Origin: Girardinichthys multiradiatus
Taxonomy: Eukaryota; Chordata; Actinopteri; Cyprinodontiformes; Goodeidae
DNA length: 64,000 nucleotides
Assembly (NCBI RefSeq): GCF_021462225.1
Contig: NC_061795.1
Location: 7,285,501 to 7,349,500 of the forward strand
Direction of reading: 5' to 3'
The notes beneath the pieces were generated by a model. It was not told where the DNA came from and did no database searches. It worked only from the letters and a program-made list of their open reading frames with translations. Positions 1-11,278 of this stretch are shown in pieces. The stretch's first letter is position 1, and every line of letters begins with the position of its first letter. Both the position numbers and the translations under genes were made by a program.

Positions 1-557
1 AAATGAGTATGATTCCCTGTAATATTTTGTCTTATGCAGTGTAGATGGTTTCTGGGGTCTGTAACATATGCTTTGAATGGTTCTGATTTCCCTGTAATGT
101 TGAGAGGTTGCCATTGTTTTCTGTCGCAAGTGCAGTTTTCTGGGTCACAACTATAATTTAATCTCTGGTTACTGAAAGATTGGTCTGGCATAAGAAATAA
201 CTTTTTATTTGTATATCCTATCAGGCCCATTGATATGGCGCAACTTGTCTCGGTGAGGTTCATAGCTTTGACATATATGGTGGGGCCTTGGGAATGCACG
301 GGCATTATAGAACACACATAACAATCAGTTTTATTTTGAGTTTTAGCTGTGTCATACACATAACGATACCAGTAATTTTGCAGAAATGGGTGTGTGTCAT
401 GTCCTTCCGTCAGTGGTCTGAGATGGGTCCCGTCTGATGTCCATCTCTTCTGGTTCGGTATCACCTCCTGTGGATCCTGCTTTAGATAGAGAAAGAGTCC
501 TGCTACCAGAATTAAGCTCAGGCTTATCAGTCCTGTCCACATGTTACAGAGAGCCAT
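1..557 (-). CDS. env: ERV-A envelope, N-terminal part (open to window edge)
   Basis: Retroviral envelope surface glycoprotein of an old provirus, read leftwards from an ATG at 557-555. I translated it by hand and found no stop over 185 codons up to the window edge, so the frame continues outside. A hydrophobic stretch at about residues 7-26 (GLISLSLILVAGLFLYL) fits a signal or leader segment. A cysteine-rich, N-glycosylated ectodomain follows, with NKT, NLT, NYS, NCT and NIT sequons and a CYVC motif near residue 74. It starts 97 nt after the integrase C-terminal frame, the usual pol-env order. The call rests on position and composition rather than a recognised receptor-binding domain. Preservation contrasts with the broken pol next to it. 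The furin site and transmembrane subunit would lie outside the window. Confidence 0.75.
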   Translation of the reverse strand, partial: MALCNMWTGLISLSLILVAGLFLYLKQDPQEVIPNQKRWTSDGTHLRPLTEGHDTHPFLQNYWYRYVYDTAKTQNKTDCYVCSIMPVHSQGPTIYVKAMNLTETSCAISMGLIGYTNKKLFLMPDQSFSNQRLNYSCDPENCTCDRKQWQPLNITGKSEPFKAYVTDPRNHLHCIRQNITGNHTH

Positions 558-653
558 TTTATAATTGGGCGCAGATCAGCTGTTTTCTTCACCGGTTTGA
601 GACGCTGGGCCATATGGGTCCTCCAACTCCTTTGAACCCGGACTTCCTTCTGC

Positions 654-1676
654 TTACCCCGTCGGTTGATCTGGCTCCTGTAACGGCAAAACTGGCTTAC
701 AGTGGCTTTTATGGATCCAGGAAGGCCTCTCTGCTATTTTCAGAGCTGTGGGCGTTGTCAGGAGCACTGGAAACTGCCTTTTCCACCAAGGAGTGCTCCA
801 ATCCTTCCGGTGGAGTGTCTTAATCAGGACCAGGTCTCCAGGCCTCAGGTCGTTCTGTGGGATAGGAGCAGAGATTATCGGCAGACCATTGGACATTTGT
901 TCTTCTTTTGTCTGCAACATTTTATTCATCCACTCAGCTAATGAAGTTTCCTGTTGTGCTTTCTCTATTTCATTCATGTCAGAGGGCAGAGAAAACGGTC
1001 CGCCATGTACTATTTCTTTGAGAATACAAATTTATATCAGCAACTTGGTGTCACGTGATCTCAGGCTCAGAATATAGTGGGTGGAGTTATACAATGATGT
1101 ACAGTAGGTGGCAAATGGAGTAAGACCAGTTTGATTTGGAGTTATTCTCATCCATAATTTAACCAGGGATAGGCATTCGGGCCATGGCCTCCCTGTTTCT
1201 TCCATTGTTTTCCTTAATCTTTAACTGAAACCCTAATGCTTTAGAACTTAGTTCTATTAATTTATTTACAAAATGAGTTCCATTATCTGACCTTATAATC
1301 TGTGGGATACCATATGTGGGGAAGAAATGTGTCACTAGGTTCATCTATTACAACTAGGCAATATTTCTTCCCCCGTGTTTGCAACAAATTATGCATGATC
1401 TGCAAAAATTCTTTGCATAGTCAGAAAAATTTATAGTGTAGAATTAATGCTTTACCAGATGTGACATATTCCCCCCTTGACACGTGGGTCTTCCCAATGT
1501 GTCACTGTAGCCACTGTGTTGTATACATTTTTTGGGAGGATTGGTTTATCTTCTATCTGATAGATGTCATCTTTTTTCTGTGCTCCTCTCTTTAGCCAGG
1601 CCTTTATTTCTGTCTCGGGTGCTGACTGTTGGGCGTCTTTCAGCACGTCTGTGTCTATAAATAGCAGATCTGACAT
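654..1676 (-). pseudogene. pol: ERV-A integrase relic (N-terminal fragment, core fragment, C-terminal domain)
   Basis: Three separated pieces of retroviral integrase on the - strand. 1676-1452 is the RNase H/integrase junction. 1344-1159 holds a core fragment with FPTYGIPQIIRSDNGTHF, which includes the second catalytic Asp (SDNG), but the frame is lost soon after. 977-654 is the C-terminal SH3-like domain, with GDLVLIK, then a W..-FPVLLTTPTALKI segment and SWIHKSHCK, as in gammaretrovirus-like integrases. The N-terminal HHCC zinc region survives only as an out-of-frame CC stretch near 1390, and the first catalytic Asp region is missing. No active integrase can be made from this. Confidence 0.85.
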
Positions 1677-2215
1677 TTTCTCTTTAATAGGTTGAAATGA
1701 GTTAGTTCTGTCCCTGATGATGTTTTAAAACCTCTATTTTGCCAAATCTTAGCATGGTAATGTACTGATCCGAAAACGTATTGGCTGTCTGTGTATATAG
1801 TAAGTATTTGTCCCTCATGTAATTCACATGCTCTTACTACAGCATATAATTCTGCTGTTTGGGCTGAGCATGTATTGGGTAGAGATTTAGCTTCTATTAT
1901 CCTATCGGTGGTTGTTACTGCATAACCAACTCTATTCTTTCCATATTCATCTTTAGATGCTGAGCCATCTACAAACACAACACATGAATCTGGTATAACG
2001 GTTTGAGAAATGTCTTGTCTGGGTTTGGTGTCTTCTTCAACTTTTGCTTTATAAGAATGTGGTTTTCCATCTTCTGCAGTAGGTATTAGAGTACTTGGAT
2101 TTAAAGGGCACATCTTTTTAGAGTTATGTTTGGCTGTGATAATAATAGCAATGTCAGTGTGATATGCCTTGCATGTAGCGTCAGGTGCTTCTCTTACTAT
2201 TCCTGACTTCAACAT
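1655..2215 (-). pseudogene. pol: ERV-A RNase H domain with fused RT N-terminal remnant
   Basis: Open frame of 186 codons. Residues 1-12 (MLKSGIVREAPD) are the end of an RT N-terminal motif. The frame then runs straight into an RNase H domain, so the RT palm with YxDD has been deleted. The RNase H acidic residues are visible: D in VFVDGSASK, E in SAQTAELYAV and D in IYTDSQYVFG. The frame shifts before the fourth acidic residue. This domain removes the RNA strand of the RNA:DNA hybrid during reverse transcription. With no RT core the polyprotein is dead. Confidence 0.88.
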
Positions 2216-2560
2216 ATCTTGTATTACTGACTTAATACCTTCTTCAGCTTCTGGCTTGAAGGGGTATTGGCGGACTAATGGCCTTTCTTCAGATATCAGT
2301 TTTAACCTTGTATGGTGGGAACCCCTTTATAAGCCCTACATCAGTTGATGATTGGGACCACAGTTCAGGTGGGACAGCAGCTAGGGCAAGATGCATGTTG
2401 CTCTCTTTGCTCTCAGCTAAGCCCTGTATTTGTCCCTCTGCCTCATCTAAATGTGTCCTTGGATGGACTTTGACTGTCCACGCCAGAATGAGCTTCCAGA
2501 TTCCTGTATTAGGATCTACCTTTGACAGTGTCAGTGCTGTTCCTGCAGAGGTTTAAAGCC
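2130..2560 (-). pseudogene. pol: ERV-A protease/RT N-terminal junction
   Basis: On the - strand, two frames separated by a stop and shift carry the PR-RT boundary of a class I retrovirus: VPPELWSQSSTDVGLIKG near 2390-2325, then PLVRQYPFKPEAEEGIKSV near 2279-2222. These are the conserved start of reverse transcriptase (R-x-YP-x-x-P-x-A-x-x-GI). To the right of about 2560 the sequence becomes AT-rich with no recognisable gag or LTR, so the 5' half of ERV-A appears lost or too decayed to see. Confidence 0.8.
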
Positions 2561-5500
2561 TCTGTTTTTCCAAATTCTTATTATTCTTTTTTACCATATT
2601 TTATATGTCCTTACTACATTTAAAAATGAGATCAATATTTTTGGTAATTGCTATTATTTTAAATAATGCTTGGTTTAGTTCTTATTAAAAATAAAAAATA
2701 AAAGCTCACTCACCGATGAACACAAAAAATGAAGGGCATATTATATCTTATAATCTTAGTTTATCTTACCCAGTTTTATAGATACAACATACAGTTTCAG
2801 TCAGCTTTATATTTAGTTCAAGTAACTAAAGTTTGTTTCAATTAACTCAAGTTTTCTCTATTTCAGTCCAGTCCAGTAATTCTGTTAAGGTTCATTTAAT
2901 CTTGTGTTAAGTTCGAGTGTAATTCGATCATTTTGGAACCTGACTGGAAAAAGTCTAAACGTCTGTTAAAATCTTTTTGTTTTACCATAGAGAACTGACC
3001 TAATATTATTATGGTAATGTTGAGGACTCTAATTTTTACATAACATGAAACAGACATTTATTTCACAAAAACAGAAAGTCAAACACAGACATTTGGCCAC
3101 ATGAAAGTTTAAATACCCTGTTTGTAAAAGAATTGTGAAAAATTGAAGATGGATCTATGAACTTTCTTATGGTTATCAGTATTTTCAATACAGGTAGAAC
3201 CTGTGCTATCTTTATATGATTTTTCGAAAAAGATTCTGGAAACCTTATTAAGATATAAATTTGGCAATGATCATCAGAACATCAGACCTTTATTGGCGCT
3301 TTTAAAGTCCCTCAAAGATGCATTACGATGAAATCAGTCATTCCCATTCACACACATTCACACACTACTTACTTATTTCTCTGTCAGAGTAATTTTATTT
3401 GCAAAAATTTGAACATAATTTGACTTCTATTATTCTTAAAATGCACATCGTTTCCTCATAACCCCTTTTGTTTCCACAAGGTCTGTTTTGAACGCTTCAA
3501 TTCTTTTTTTTTTATTCACCAAGAATCAATAAGGTGGTCTTAGTGGGTCCACCTTAAAGGTGTTATCTGTTGGGTGTCATGTTATCATTGTCAGGTCAGT
3601 GAGGTTCATAAGTCAGTCAGAACCTTGGTCATTTGGTCTGTGCACATAATGTTTCATAGATCCAGCCTATGATTAGTCAGCAAAACTTCCACCTATAGGA
3701 GAAAAATTGATTGTTAATGAATGAGCTGCATTTCCTAGGAACACTGTCTTCCTCCTGGATGAGCATCACCTGTTGAAAAACTTTCATCATTGTTTGTTTC
3801 ACATATTCACTCACATCTTTATATTATACCAGTAGGTGAAGTTGTTAGTATCTCATGTAGACTGACATATACTGTTGCATTTGGAGAAGATCTCAGATTA
3901 AATAAACATAGTTAGAGCTTCAATCCAAGTTCATTTTGTGTCTGCAGACTTTAGCCAATTTTTCTTTTTTTTTATACATAAAGAGCAAAATTCAAAACAT
4001 TTTCAAAAGGCAGATTGTGGCAGAATGTAAACAAAACTGCTTATTGATTGACAAAATAACATTCAAGCACACAATCACCATATTAAAAGGCTCTACTTCT
4101 AGAGAATCACTAAACTTCTGGGGTCCGGTTTTGGCCCGCGGACCTTGAGTTTGACACATGCAGAGGTAGAGTTACAATTTTTGTTTTTCAGACCTTTCAG
4201 CAGAGACAGGCTTCTGCTGTTTGCTGAAGTTGAATCTTTGTTTTCAGGCAGCTGCATCTCTTTGTGAAGGTCGTTTCACAGAGCTGAAATTTAACTTCTC
4301 TCAAAGAGGAAAAATCAAGAATGCACACAATCTGAGCCAAATATGGAATTATTTCCCTGTAAAATGAATCTTTTGCATTTTATCATGATATTGTTGGTAG
4401 TATAACACCATAGAATGATTTTTAAAGCACCTGTTTCTCACTAATGCTTGCCTACAAAATCTTTTACTCTCAGATTACTTCTTTAACAACATTCTGTTCT
4501 CTCTTCTCTAGTCATTGTTCACTGGGTTGTCCAGTTGGACAGTTTCCATGTTGTCCACATTGTCACCTCCTCTTTTAACTCCCTTTACCACGTCCTCTAA
4601 AACCACTTCTTAGTCTTTATAATTTGGGGCTACCTTGGTATTCTAAACTGGGATGGGTGGCGGTCCGCCCCCCTTATTTGTTTTCAGTTAAGCTGAAAGT
4701 TTTTTTCTGTGCTTTTCTTAAGGCATCAGTATTATGGCTATGTCAGTTAAAGGCTGCTCTTATTGTTTTTTTTTTATTCATCTTTTTGTTTTAATCTGTT
4801 TATCAACTGTGAGCACTCAGGGACTGAAAAGTCCCCTTTGAAATTATAACCTGGCAAGGTTTTTTATTGTCTCTTGAATCTTTTGAATGCATAATCTCCA
4901 GTTTAAGATCCCCGTGTAGTTTTAGGATTTCAGTGATAATTAAGTTACCTGAAAATCCTTATTTTTATGCCATCGTGTACATATTTCTGTTAAATCAGAG
5001 CTTTTACTCTGTCCCTTCCCCATTGTTCTTTGTTATTTTTCTCTTTTTAGTTTTAATTATTTCTAATTTTAGATCCCCTTGTAATTTTAAGACATTCTTT
5101 GTATCTAATTTGCCCAAAAACCCATGTTTTTTATTTTTTATTCCATCTATGACAGATCATACCTGCTCCTTTTACATAGTTCTCCATAAACTTTACCTCC
5201 CCTTCTAAGTCAATTGGTTTACTTTGTTTCTTCCCCATTATGTTTTATGTTAGTTTAATCATAGTATGAATGTCCCAGATAAAAGGTCACTGGCATGAGA
5301 CTTTAAGTAGAGGACATTAACACGGCCTTCTACTGCGACTAATTCGCAGCGGTGTTAATTTTCAGGAATGAAATCCGACCTGAATCTCCAAAGTCACCAG
5401 TACGTAGTTCTAATCTGGGCAAAAGAAAACACAGGACTAGCAGAATCCTGCTATGATTCTATTAAAATGCTTAGTCCTCCATACACACACAACACAGTCA

Positions 5501-5565
5501 CACAGTTAGTTTCAGGTACCTTGTAATTTTTCTAAGTTAACTTGGTGTTATTTTATGAGCTCAAT
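2561..5565. other. AT-rich intergenic stretch with small repeat ends
   Basis: No coding region supported. 3290-3380 resembles the 3'-tail repeat common in fish (gcgctttta...cacacattcacacac). 4105-4160 resembles one end of a hAT-type MITE (GGTTTTGGCCCGCGG...TTGAGTTTGACACATG). Two similar blocks near 4900-4985 and 5065-5150 share TTTAGATCCCC and look like an old, degraded tandem duplication. The short open frames here look like chance. Confidence 0.5.
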
Positions 5566-5951
5566 TTACTCCGTTCTTTTTACTTTTATAGCGCTTATTC
5601 TATTCCCTCGCAGGGGAATAACCCTTAGTCGTTTTATTTGGCCCCCTTCTTGGCGGGGCCCTACCTTAATTTGTCACTATTCCTTTCACAGTGGAATAAA
5701 ACCATACCAATGCACTGTCCTTACCGGCGACGCACTACCAACGACTTTTAAGTACTTTTCTTCTTTTATTTATATAACGCTTACTCTATTCCCTCGCAGG
5801 GGAATAATCCTCAGTCGTTTTCTTTAATCCCCTTCACGGCGGGATTGTACCAAATTTGTCACTATTCCTTTCACGGTGGAATAAAACCATCCCAATGCAG
5901 CGTCCTTACCGGCGACGCACTACCAACGACTGTTAAGTACTTTTCCTATGA
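5566..5951. repeat. Two tandem ~186-bp units
   Basis: Two copies of a ~186-bp unit. Both contain CTATTCCCTCGCAGGGGAAT (5600 and 5786), TTTGTCACTATTCCTTTCAC, TGGAATAAAACCAT and CCGGCGACGCACTACCAACG, and both end AAGTACTTTTC. The unit holds short inverted pairs (ATTCCCTCGCAGGGGAAT is an imperfect palindrome) and, on the - strand, a TATAAATAAA-like box in unit 2. This could be a duplicated promoter or enhancer block of an LTR, but no LTR ends or primer-binding site were found. Function unknown. Confidence 0.8.
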
Positions 5952-6639
5952 ACTGTATTTTAAAACTGTCTCACCTTGGAGTTGACTTCTTGGTGACTCT
6001 CTGGACCCTGTGAGAGTCACCCCGCACCAAGGAAGGCGATAACCCACTGGCCAGGTGTGAATTCACACACACCGGGACTTTCAGCCACTCCGGCTAATGG
6101 AGGCTGTGCAGCGGTGCTTCGCTCGACGTCAGGCTTCCCCCACGGATCCCAGAGTCACTGTTAAAGCAAAGAGAAATAAGGTTATTGAATGAATCCGGCT
6201 ACGAAGGACCAATAATTGTTAGGTATTATTTAGTCAACTCAGAGGTAAGAACGATACAGTCAGAGTTACTTGCAGCAAGGGTAGCCCACTTTGCAGTGCA
6301 ACTACAAAGTTTTGACACCCTATCTCTTTATTTATATACACAATTCAACAGACAGTTCAGACAGGGTGTATGTGTGTGAGACAGAAAGGAGGCTGGTTCT
6401 CACAGAGATAACAATAATTCACACACACAGGGAGGAAGGCATAGTGCAGGTGCCTTGCAACACAAAGTTTTTACATGAGTGATAACAAGTTTTTGCACCC
6501 ATCCAACATTAAGTAATGGTATTAACTATGTGACTGTTAGCTTATTGTGTGTTTTATATACAGAACTATGGGAAATGTTTATCATTTGTTGTCCTCATTC
6601 TCTGTTTCATTCTGTGAATAAATCATCATAAACTATCTT
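5952..6639. other. Unassigned GC-richer block then AT-rich spacer
   Basis: 5960-6170 is GC-richer than its surroundings and follows the tandem repeat directly (GTGAGAGTCACCCCGCACC, GCTCGACGTCAGGCTTCCCC). It may belong to the same unknown retroelement. 6180-6640 has only short unsupported frames and CACACA stretches. Confidence 0.4.
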
Positions 6640-8435
6640 CTGTGCCTTCAATCTCTCTGACCAGAGCAGCAGCGGAGTATGAAAAGGTGCAACCTACATC
6701 TACACTTAAATCTACAGCCCCATACCTTCAAAACAACTGTATTTATATCGGCTATCAAGATGGCGCCGATGATGGCAGCCTCGGAGCTTCGCTCTCTCTT
6801 TCTTTGTGTATTTTGTGTGTTTTTACGTTTTTTCAGAGGAACTTTTCAACATCAGAGAGTCCTCTCTTGGGATTTTTTCGCCATCATCCATCAATCCAAG
6901 CTTCACTGAGGTTCTGGCGTGCGGGGCAGCGGCACTTTATGGGATACTGTGCTGAAAGCGTCGCTGGTAAAGCTCTGCCAAAGAGGACTTGCACACCACT
7001 GCCTTCAATCCATCTGGGAAATGTCCGCTCTCTAAGTAACAAGATGGACGAGCTGCTTCTTCTCACCTGAAAAAACATGGACCTCCACGGATCAGCGGTT
7101 CTCTGCTTTACCGAGACATGGCTGAGTGAAAACATCCCGGACTGGGCACTGCTATTGCTGGGATTCCAGCTGTTCAGAGCGGATCGCAGCGCGGAACTAT
7201 CTGGGAAGAGGCAAGTAGGCGGAATCTGCTTCAATATAAATGAAGGTTGGTACAGAGACATAAAAGTGCTGGGGAAAACATGTAGTCCTGATCTGGGGGC
7301 ATTTTATATAAACTGTAATTGTTTTATTCGCCGAGGGAGTTTTCCTCGTTTATAATAATTGGCTCATATTTTCCACCGCATGGTTGCACTTCTGCCGCTG
7401 AAAAACATCTCGCTGAGCTGATTACAGACGTGGAGAAAAAATACACGGACTCCTTCATCATAGTATTGGGAAATTTTAACAGCGCAAACCTCTCCGATGA
7501 ACTCCCCAAATACAGACAGCATATTAAGTGTCCCACCAGAGACAACAACACACTGGACCATTGTTACACAACTTTAAAGGACTCATATCATGCGTTACCA
7601 GGGCTGCTCTGGGTTTTTCAGATCATTCTCTTATCCACCTCATCCCAACCTACAGGAAGAAACTAAGAGCTTCCAAACCCACAGTTCACACTGTTAAGAA
7701 ATGGACTGAGGAATCAAAGCAGACGCTACAGGCCTGCTTTGAATGCACAGACTGGACTGTTTTCGAAACTTCAGCCACTGACTTAAAGCAATTCAATGGC
7801 TGACATGTGGTGACATCATACATCAGTTTCTGTGAGGACATGTGTGTGCAGACCAAGACCTTCTGCACCTTTGGGAATAACAAGCCATGGTTTACTCCAC
7901 ATCTCAGGAATCTGCACAGGGATAAGGAAGAAGCTCACAGCAGTGGAGATTGGGCGCGGTACAGGCAGGCCAGGAACAGACTAACAAAGGAGATCAAAGC
8001 AGCCAAGAGAAGCTAGAGTGAGAAGCTGAAAAACAGCCTTTCTACTGGTGATGCTTTGGCTGTATGGACCAGTTTGAGAAACCCGACTGCCTATAGGAGC
8101 CCCCCTACCCATCCTGAACAGAATCCTCGCCTGGCTAAATGTCTGAATGGCTTCTACTGCAGACATGACAGGAAGCCGTTCACACCCTTCACCATCTCCT
8201 CCACATCCCATTCAGGAACAAATTCTTCCCATAAAACAACCAACCCCCTACCTTCAGATCCTCTGTCTGCACTAAAGAGCTCTGAGGAGGATGTAAATAT
8301 GCTCTTTCAGCGCATGAAAACAAAGAAAGCTGGAGGACCTGATAACGTCTCCCCATCATGCCTGAAAGCCTGTGCAAATCAACTCGCCCCGATCTTCACC
8401 CGGATCTTCAACAAGTCACTGGAGATGTGTGAGGT
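6640..8435 (+). pseudogene. L2/CR1-group LINE, 5' half (ORF2 endonuclease), interrupted by ERV-B1
   Basis: Non-LTR retrotransposon with an APE-type endonuclease that would nick the target to prime reverse transcription. Visible in order: 5' region with AAGATGGCGCC (6759), HLGNVRSLSNKMDELLLL (7010-7066), CFTETWLSENIPDWALLLLG (7100-7160), FRADRSAELSGKRQVGGICF (about 7170-7232), LGNFNSANLSDELPKYRQHI (7466-7527), TLDHCYTTLKDSYHALPG (7550-7604), then the linker to RT ending at GGPDNVSPSCLKACANQLAP...NKSLEMCEV (8334-8433). At least four frameshifts or stops break the frame. It stops abruptly where ERV-B1 begins, and the RT resumes at 16228. Confidence 0.88.
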
Positions 8436-8553
8436 CCACCTCAGTGACAAGGTCTTCAAACGTTGAATGCCATTGAATAAAACTTATAAAGTCCAGATTT
8501 TCTCTTGTTGTGAGTCGACTTCTCTCCCACTTTGATAAGAAAATTCCACTACA
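8436..8553 (+). repeat. ERV-B1 5' LTR, 3' fragment only
   Basis: Matches the last ~120 bp of the 3' LTR at 16108-16227: ACCTCAGTGA, GGTCTTCAAACG, polyadenylation signal AATAAA (8476), TTTTCTCTTGTT and terminal AAATTCCACTACA. The upstream U3 is deleted, so this copy has no promoter. Confidence 0.9.
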
Positions 8554-8580
8554 ATTTTAGGGTCACGAACAGGATCTAAC
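8554..8580 (+). other. Probable primer-binding site of ERV-B1
   Basis: Directly after the LTR end CACTACA comes ATTTTAGGGTCACGAACAGG. The CGAACAGG part looks like the complement of a tRNA T-arm, as in retroviral primer sites. The expected TGG start is replaced by TAG a few bases in. The identical block follows the 5' LTR of ERV-B2, so it is a family feature. I cannot assign the tRNA. Confidence 0.6.
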
Positions 8581-8931
8581 GTGCAGAGGAAACCCCAGGA
8601 GGGGACACGGATGCCCGGCCAGCCTGGAGATGTTGTCCTCAGTCCACCTCCATTTTACGGAGGGGAGTCCTCGTGCCGCCTGCGTCTTCTGGCCGATTGG
8701 ATCCGAACTATTTGTCTTCAAATATATCTGGGTGAGAAGTTGCTCTGTATGATATAATGTATATTATTTTTATTACACATTAACCATCATCTCCTAACTA
8801 ATTAATTAGGTTCCGGAATTGCGAGAGGGAGGACATCAGATGAGGGCCAGGTCACCCTGTAAAGGAATACAGGGAGGTTCTTATTGGTAACAATAAGATA
8901 AAGCAAAACAAAGGGTTTTGCGGGTGGTTTT

Positions 8932-9180
8932 TTGCAATTTTCTACACCTCATAAAGGAGAAAAGCCAGACGGCAGACGTGCCACTGAACGGGTAAAAAGG
9001 AAAAAAAAATGGTTCCGGAACCTTGAGGCATCAGGGTTGCGTCCTTCTCCAGACTCTGTGATATATAAAATAATGAAAGGAATAGGTAGGGATGATTGTG
9101 CTAAATGTGCTTTAATTTGGGAAGATAAGTTTGGTTTTCCACAGCGTGGAAGTTTGAGTGTAAATAAGTTAAATAGTTAA
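8932..9180 (+). CDS. Unrecognised 82-codon frame in the ERV-B leader
   Basis: Short lysine/arginine-rich frame (KRKKKWFRNLEASGLRP) followed by a segment with a C-x2-C pair (DDCAKCALIW). It lies about 380 nt after the primer site, where gag would start. Most of the block is present in ERV-B2 (about 25400-25600, - strand) but with differences. It could be a gag remnant or a chance frame. No domain recognised. Confidence 0.3.
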   Translation: MQFSTPHKGEKPDGRRATERVKRKKKWFRNLEASGLRPSPDSVIYKIMKGIGRDDCAKCALIWEDKFGFPQRGSLSVNKLNS

Positions 9181-9540
9181 AAAAAAATTGTTTAAATAGT
9201 TTAAAGTAAAACTGTTGATGGATGGAGATGAGAAAAATAAAAAACATAAGAAAAAGATTAAAAAGCACAGTGTGCATCAATTAAGGGGTTAAAGAATTAA
9301 AACTTTCCTGCAGGAAGTTTCGTTTGTCTTAAATATTGCGATCAGTCGGAAAAGAAGGTAAAAGTGAAAAGGGACATTAGAGATGGGAAAAGAAAGTTGT
9401 TTTAGAAAGGAGTATAGTTCATGTTGTGGAAGGAAGTGACAGGCATGTGGACAACTAACTGACTGACTGACTGATAATATTTCTGTGTGCAAAATCTGAA
9501 CCTATACTACATTTTTTCTTCTCTTTTTCGTCTCTCTCTC

Positions 9541-9555
9541 TCACACACACACACA

Positions 9556-9622
<67 letters not shown>
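9541..9622. repeat. (CA)n microsatellite
   Basis: About 80 bp of nearly pure CA, with one GACACA interruption near its start. It lies in ERV-B1. The matching point in ERV-B2 (about 25100) has only a short GTGTGTATTTGTGTGAG, so the repeat expanded after the two copies separated. Confidence 0.97.
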
Positions 9623-9624
<2 letters not shown>

Positions 9625-10848
9625 ATGGGATTTGAGTGCAACATCTGCGTTTTTGAGTCTGGACTTTAGAAACCTGCCCTTCCCATGGCTACTCCACCAG
9701 AGACGCTTCTTTAGCGTGGCCTGAAAGAAAGAGGGTCTGCCTGTCTGCCTGCTACAAATGACAGTGTGAGTTTCCACCAGAACGAAACTCAGAAGAAGTC
9801 TAGCCTCAAACCCACTGAGATGGACAACGATTCATGCTGTTTGCCAGAGCCAGAAGAGCGATACACTGGATTTCTATTGAAAGGTAAGGTAAATTAAGAT
9901 ACGTTTATTTATATAGCACTTTTCAGTAACGAGACACTCAAAGCGCTGTACATACAATTACAATACAATCACAAAGAAAATAAACACAGATACAGACACA
10001 GAAAAACTACAATCCTTCTGTGAAATCTAAAAATCTCTGGCCAACATTACAATGATACAGATAACATTAATAACCCTTTGGGTTTTAATGGTAAAAGCTG
10101 GTTCTAAACCAATCTTTCTAAAGAGGTAATTATATCATTAAGTCCTCTATGTAGGGGAAAGCATCTTGTGCTGAGAGAGAATGATCCTTGGTTTCGCTGG
10201 TATAATGCAGTTGTAGTCCCATAATTGAAATTTAACCAAGCAATCACTGAGTTCTGACTAAGGCAGCTGGGTCACTGGTGTAAAAACAACTTTTGTTCAA
10301 ATTTTTAAGAGACTAGTATTATTTTCCTTTCACTGGTAAATCTAAAAGTCTATGAAAAGGAGCTAAAAATCTATGAAAAGGAGAAGAAATGAAGAAATGA
10401 AATCCACATTTAGGTAAAAAATAAGGAGCATGGGAAAGCAACACACATAAGCAAAGATTTTGCAGGGGCATGGTGGACTCGTGAGGGTGCCAATATTTAA
10501 GTATGATCATGTGTGTAAAGAATTAGACTGTCAACACTGACGAAGGTGCCATTGTCCTTGAAGAAGAGATGGAAGTTTTATCAAACAGCCATACAGTTCA
10601 GTTCACAGATGACGGGGGTTGCTGGAGCAGAGTGTCGTTTTACAGAACATCCAGGACAAATGTTTTGATAAGAAGCCTGTGAAGGCCGTATCGGGGCGCC
10701 TAATTAGACAAACAATAAATGTTTTGGTTCAGGCTGGCTGTGATTTTCCACCTGCCTTCAAAGTCTTACTGGTATTTCTCAATTTCAAATCCAAATAGCC
10801 AAATTTCTGGTACTTCTGTAGATCTTGAGCTTACAACTTTCTCCAAGA

Positions 10849-11160
10849 TTAAACCATATCACCTTTGAGTCTGGGAAATGCAGCCAGCCTGCGATTCTGG
10901 ATCGCGTCCAGCTTGCAATTCTGCTCTCTTAACATATCAGTCTGAGTGCTGAGAGCTCTAAAGATCCCTTCAAACATCCCAGGCAGCTTTGGAGTGCTTT
11001 GAACAGCTGCCGGTGTTTTACAAATCTTTCGATAAGCCAGGTAACCGCCAACTCCAAAAAGCAGAAATCCTGTTATCAGAAATCCAATTATGTACAAATC
11101 TTCCATGTCCTCGACTGACATTGTTGTCAGGCACACAATCTTCCACTGCCAGGAATCCAT
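10849..11160 (-). CDS. Single-pass membrane protein frame, unknown family
   Basis: 103 codons. Residues about 23-45 form a clear transmembrane segment (LYIIGFLITGFLLFGVGGYL) followed by a basic stop-transfer YRKICK. A 55-residue tail follows with a helical, charged stretch (STQTDMLREQNCKLDAIQN). The layout suggests a short N-terminal outside part and a cytoplasmic C-terminus. An overlapping frame at 11278-11018 lies one base out of register just upstream and may be the original N-terminal part, separated by a frameshift near 11215. Codon content and lack of stops look more protein-like than the rest of the insert. I do not recognise it. Confidence 0.5.
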   Translation of the reverse strand: MDSWQWKIVCLTTMSVEDMEDLYIIGFLITGFLLFGVGGYLAYRKICKTPAAVQSTPKLPGMFEGIFRALSTQTDMLREQNCKLDAIQNRRLAAFPRLKGDMV

Positions 11161-11278
11161 TGCATATCCGGAGAAGAACGGCCAGTCTGGATGAGTGTTC
11201 CCCTTTACCCTGTCTTCCCGTCGAGAAAATTTGATCGATTGCGTTGAGAGACCAGCTGACCAAATCCATAATGAACAT
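11018..11278 (-). pseudogene. Likely N-terminal part of the membrane-protein frame, frameshifted
   Basis: 86-codon frame whose first ~22 residues (MDLVSWSLNAIDQIFSTGRQ, after an initial MFI) look protein-like. The rest overlaps the 10849-11160 frame in another register and is probably shadow. A one-base change near 11215 would place both in one frame. That is inference from frame overlap only. Confidence 0.4.

Noticed and set aside
437..823. 128-codon + strand frame over the ERV-A env/integrase border
   Set aside because: Antisense shadow of env and the integrase C-terminus, which have clear motifs on the - strand.
9487..9777. TH and CV repeat peptides over the CA microsatellite
   Set aside because: Pure translation of (CA)n/(GT)n; not a gene.
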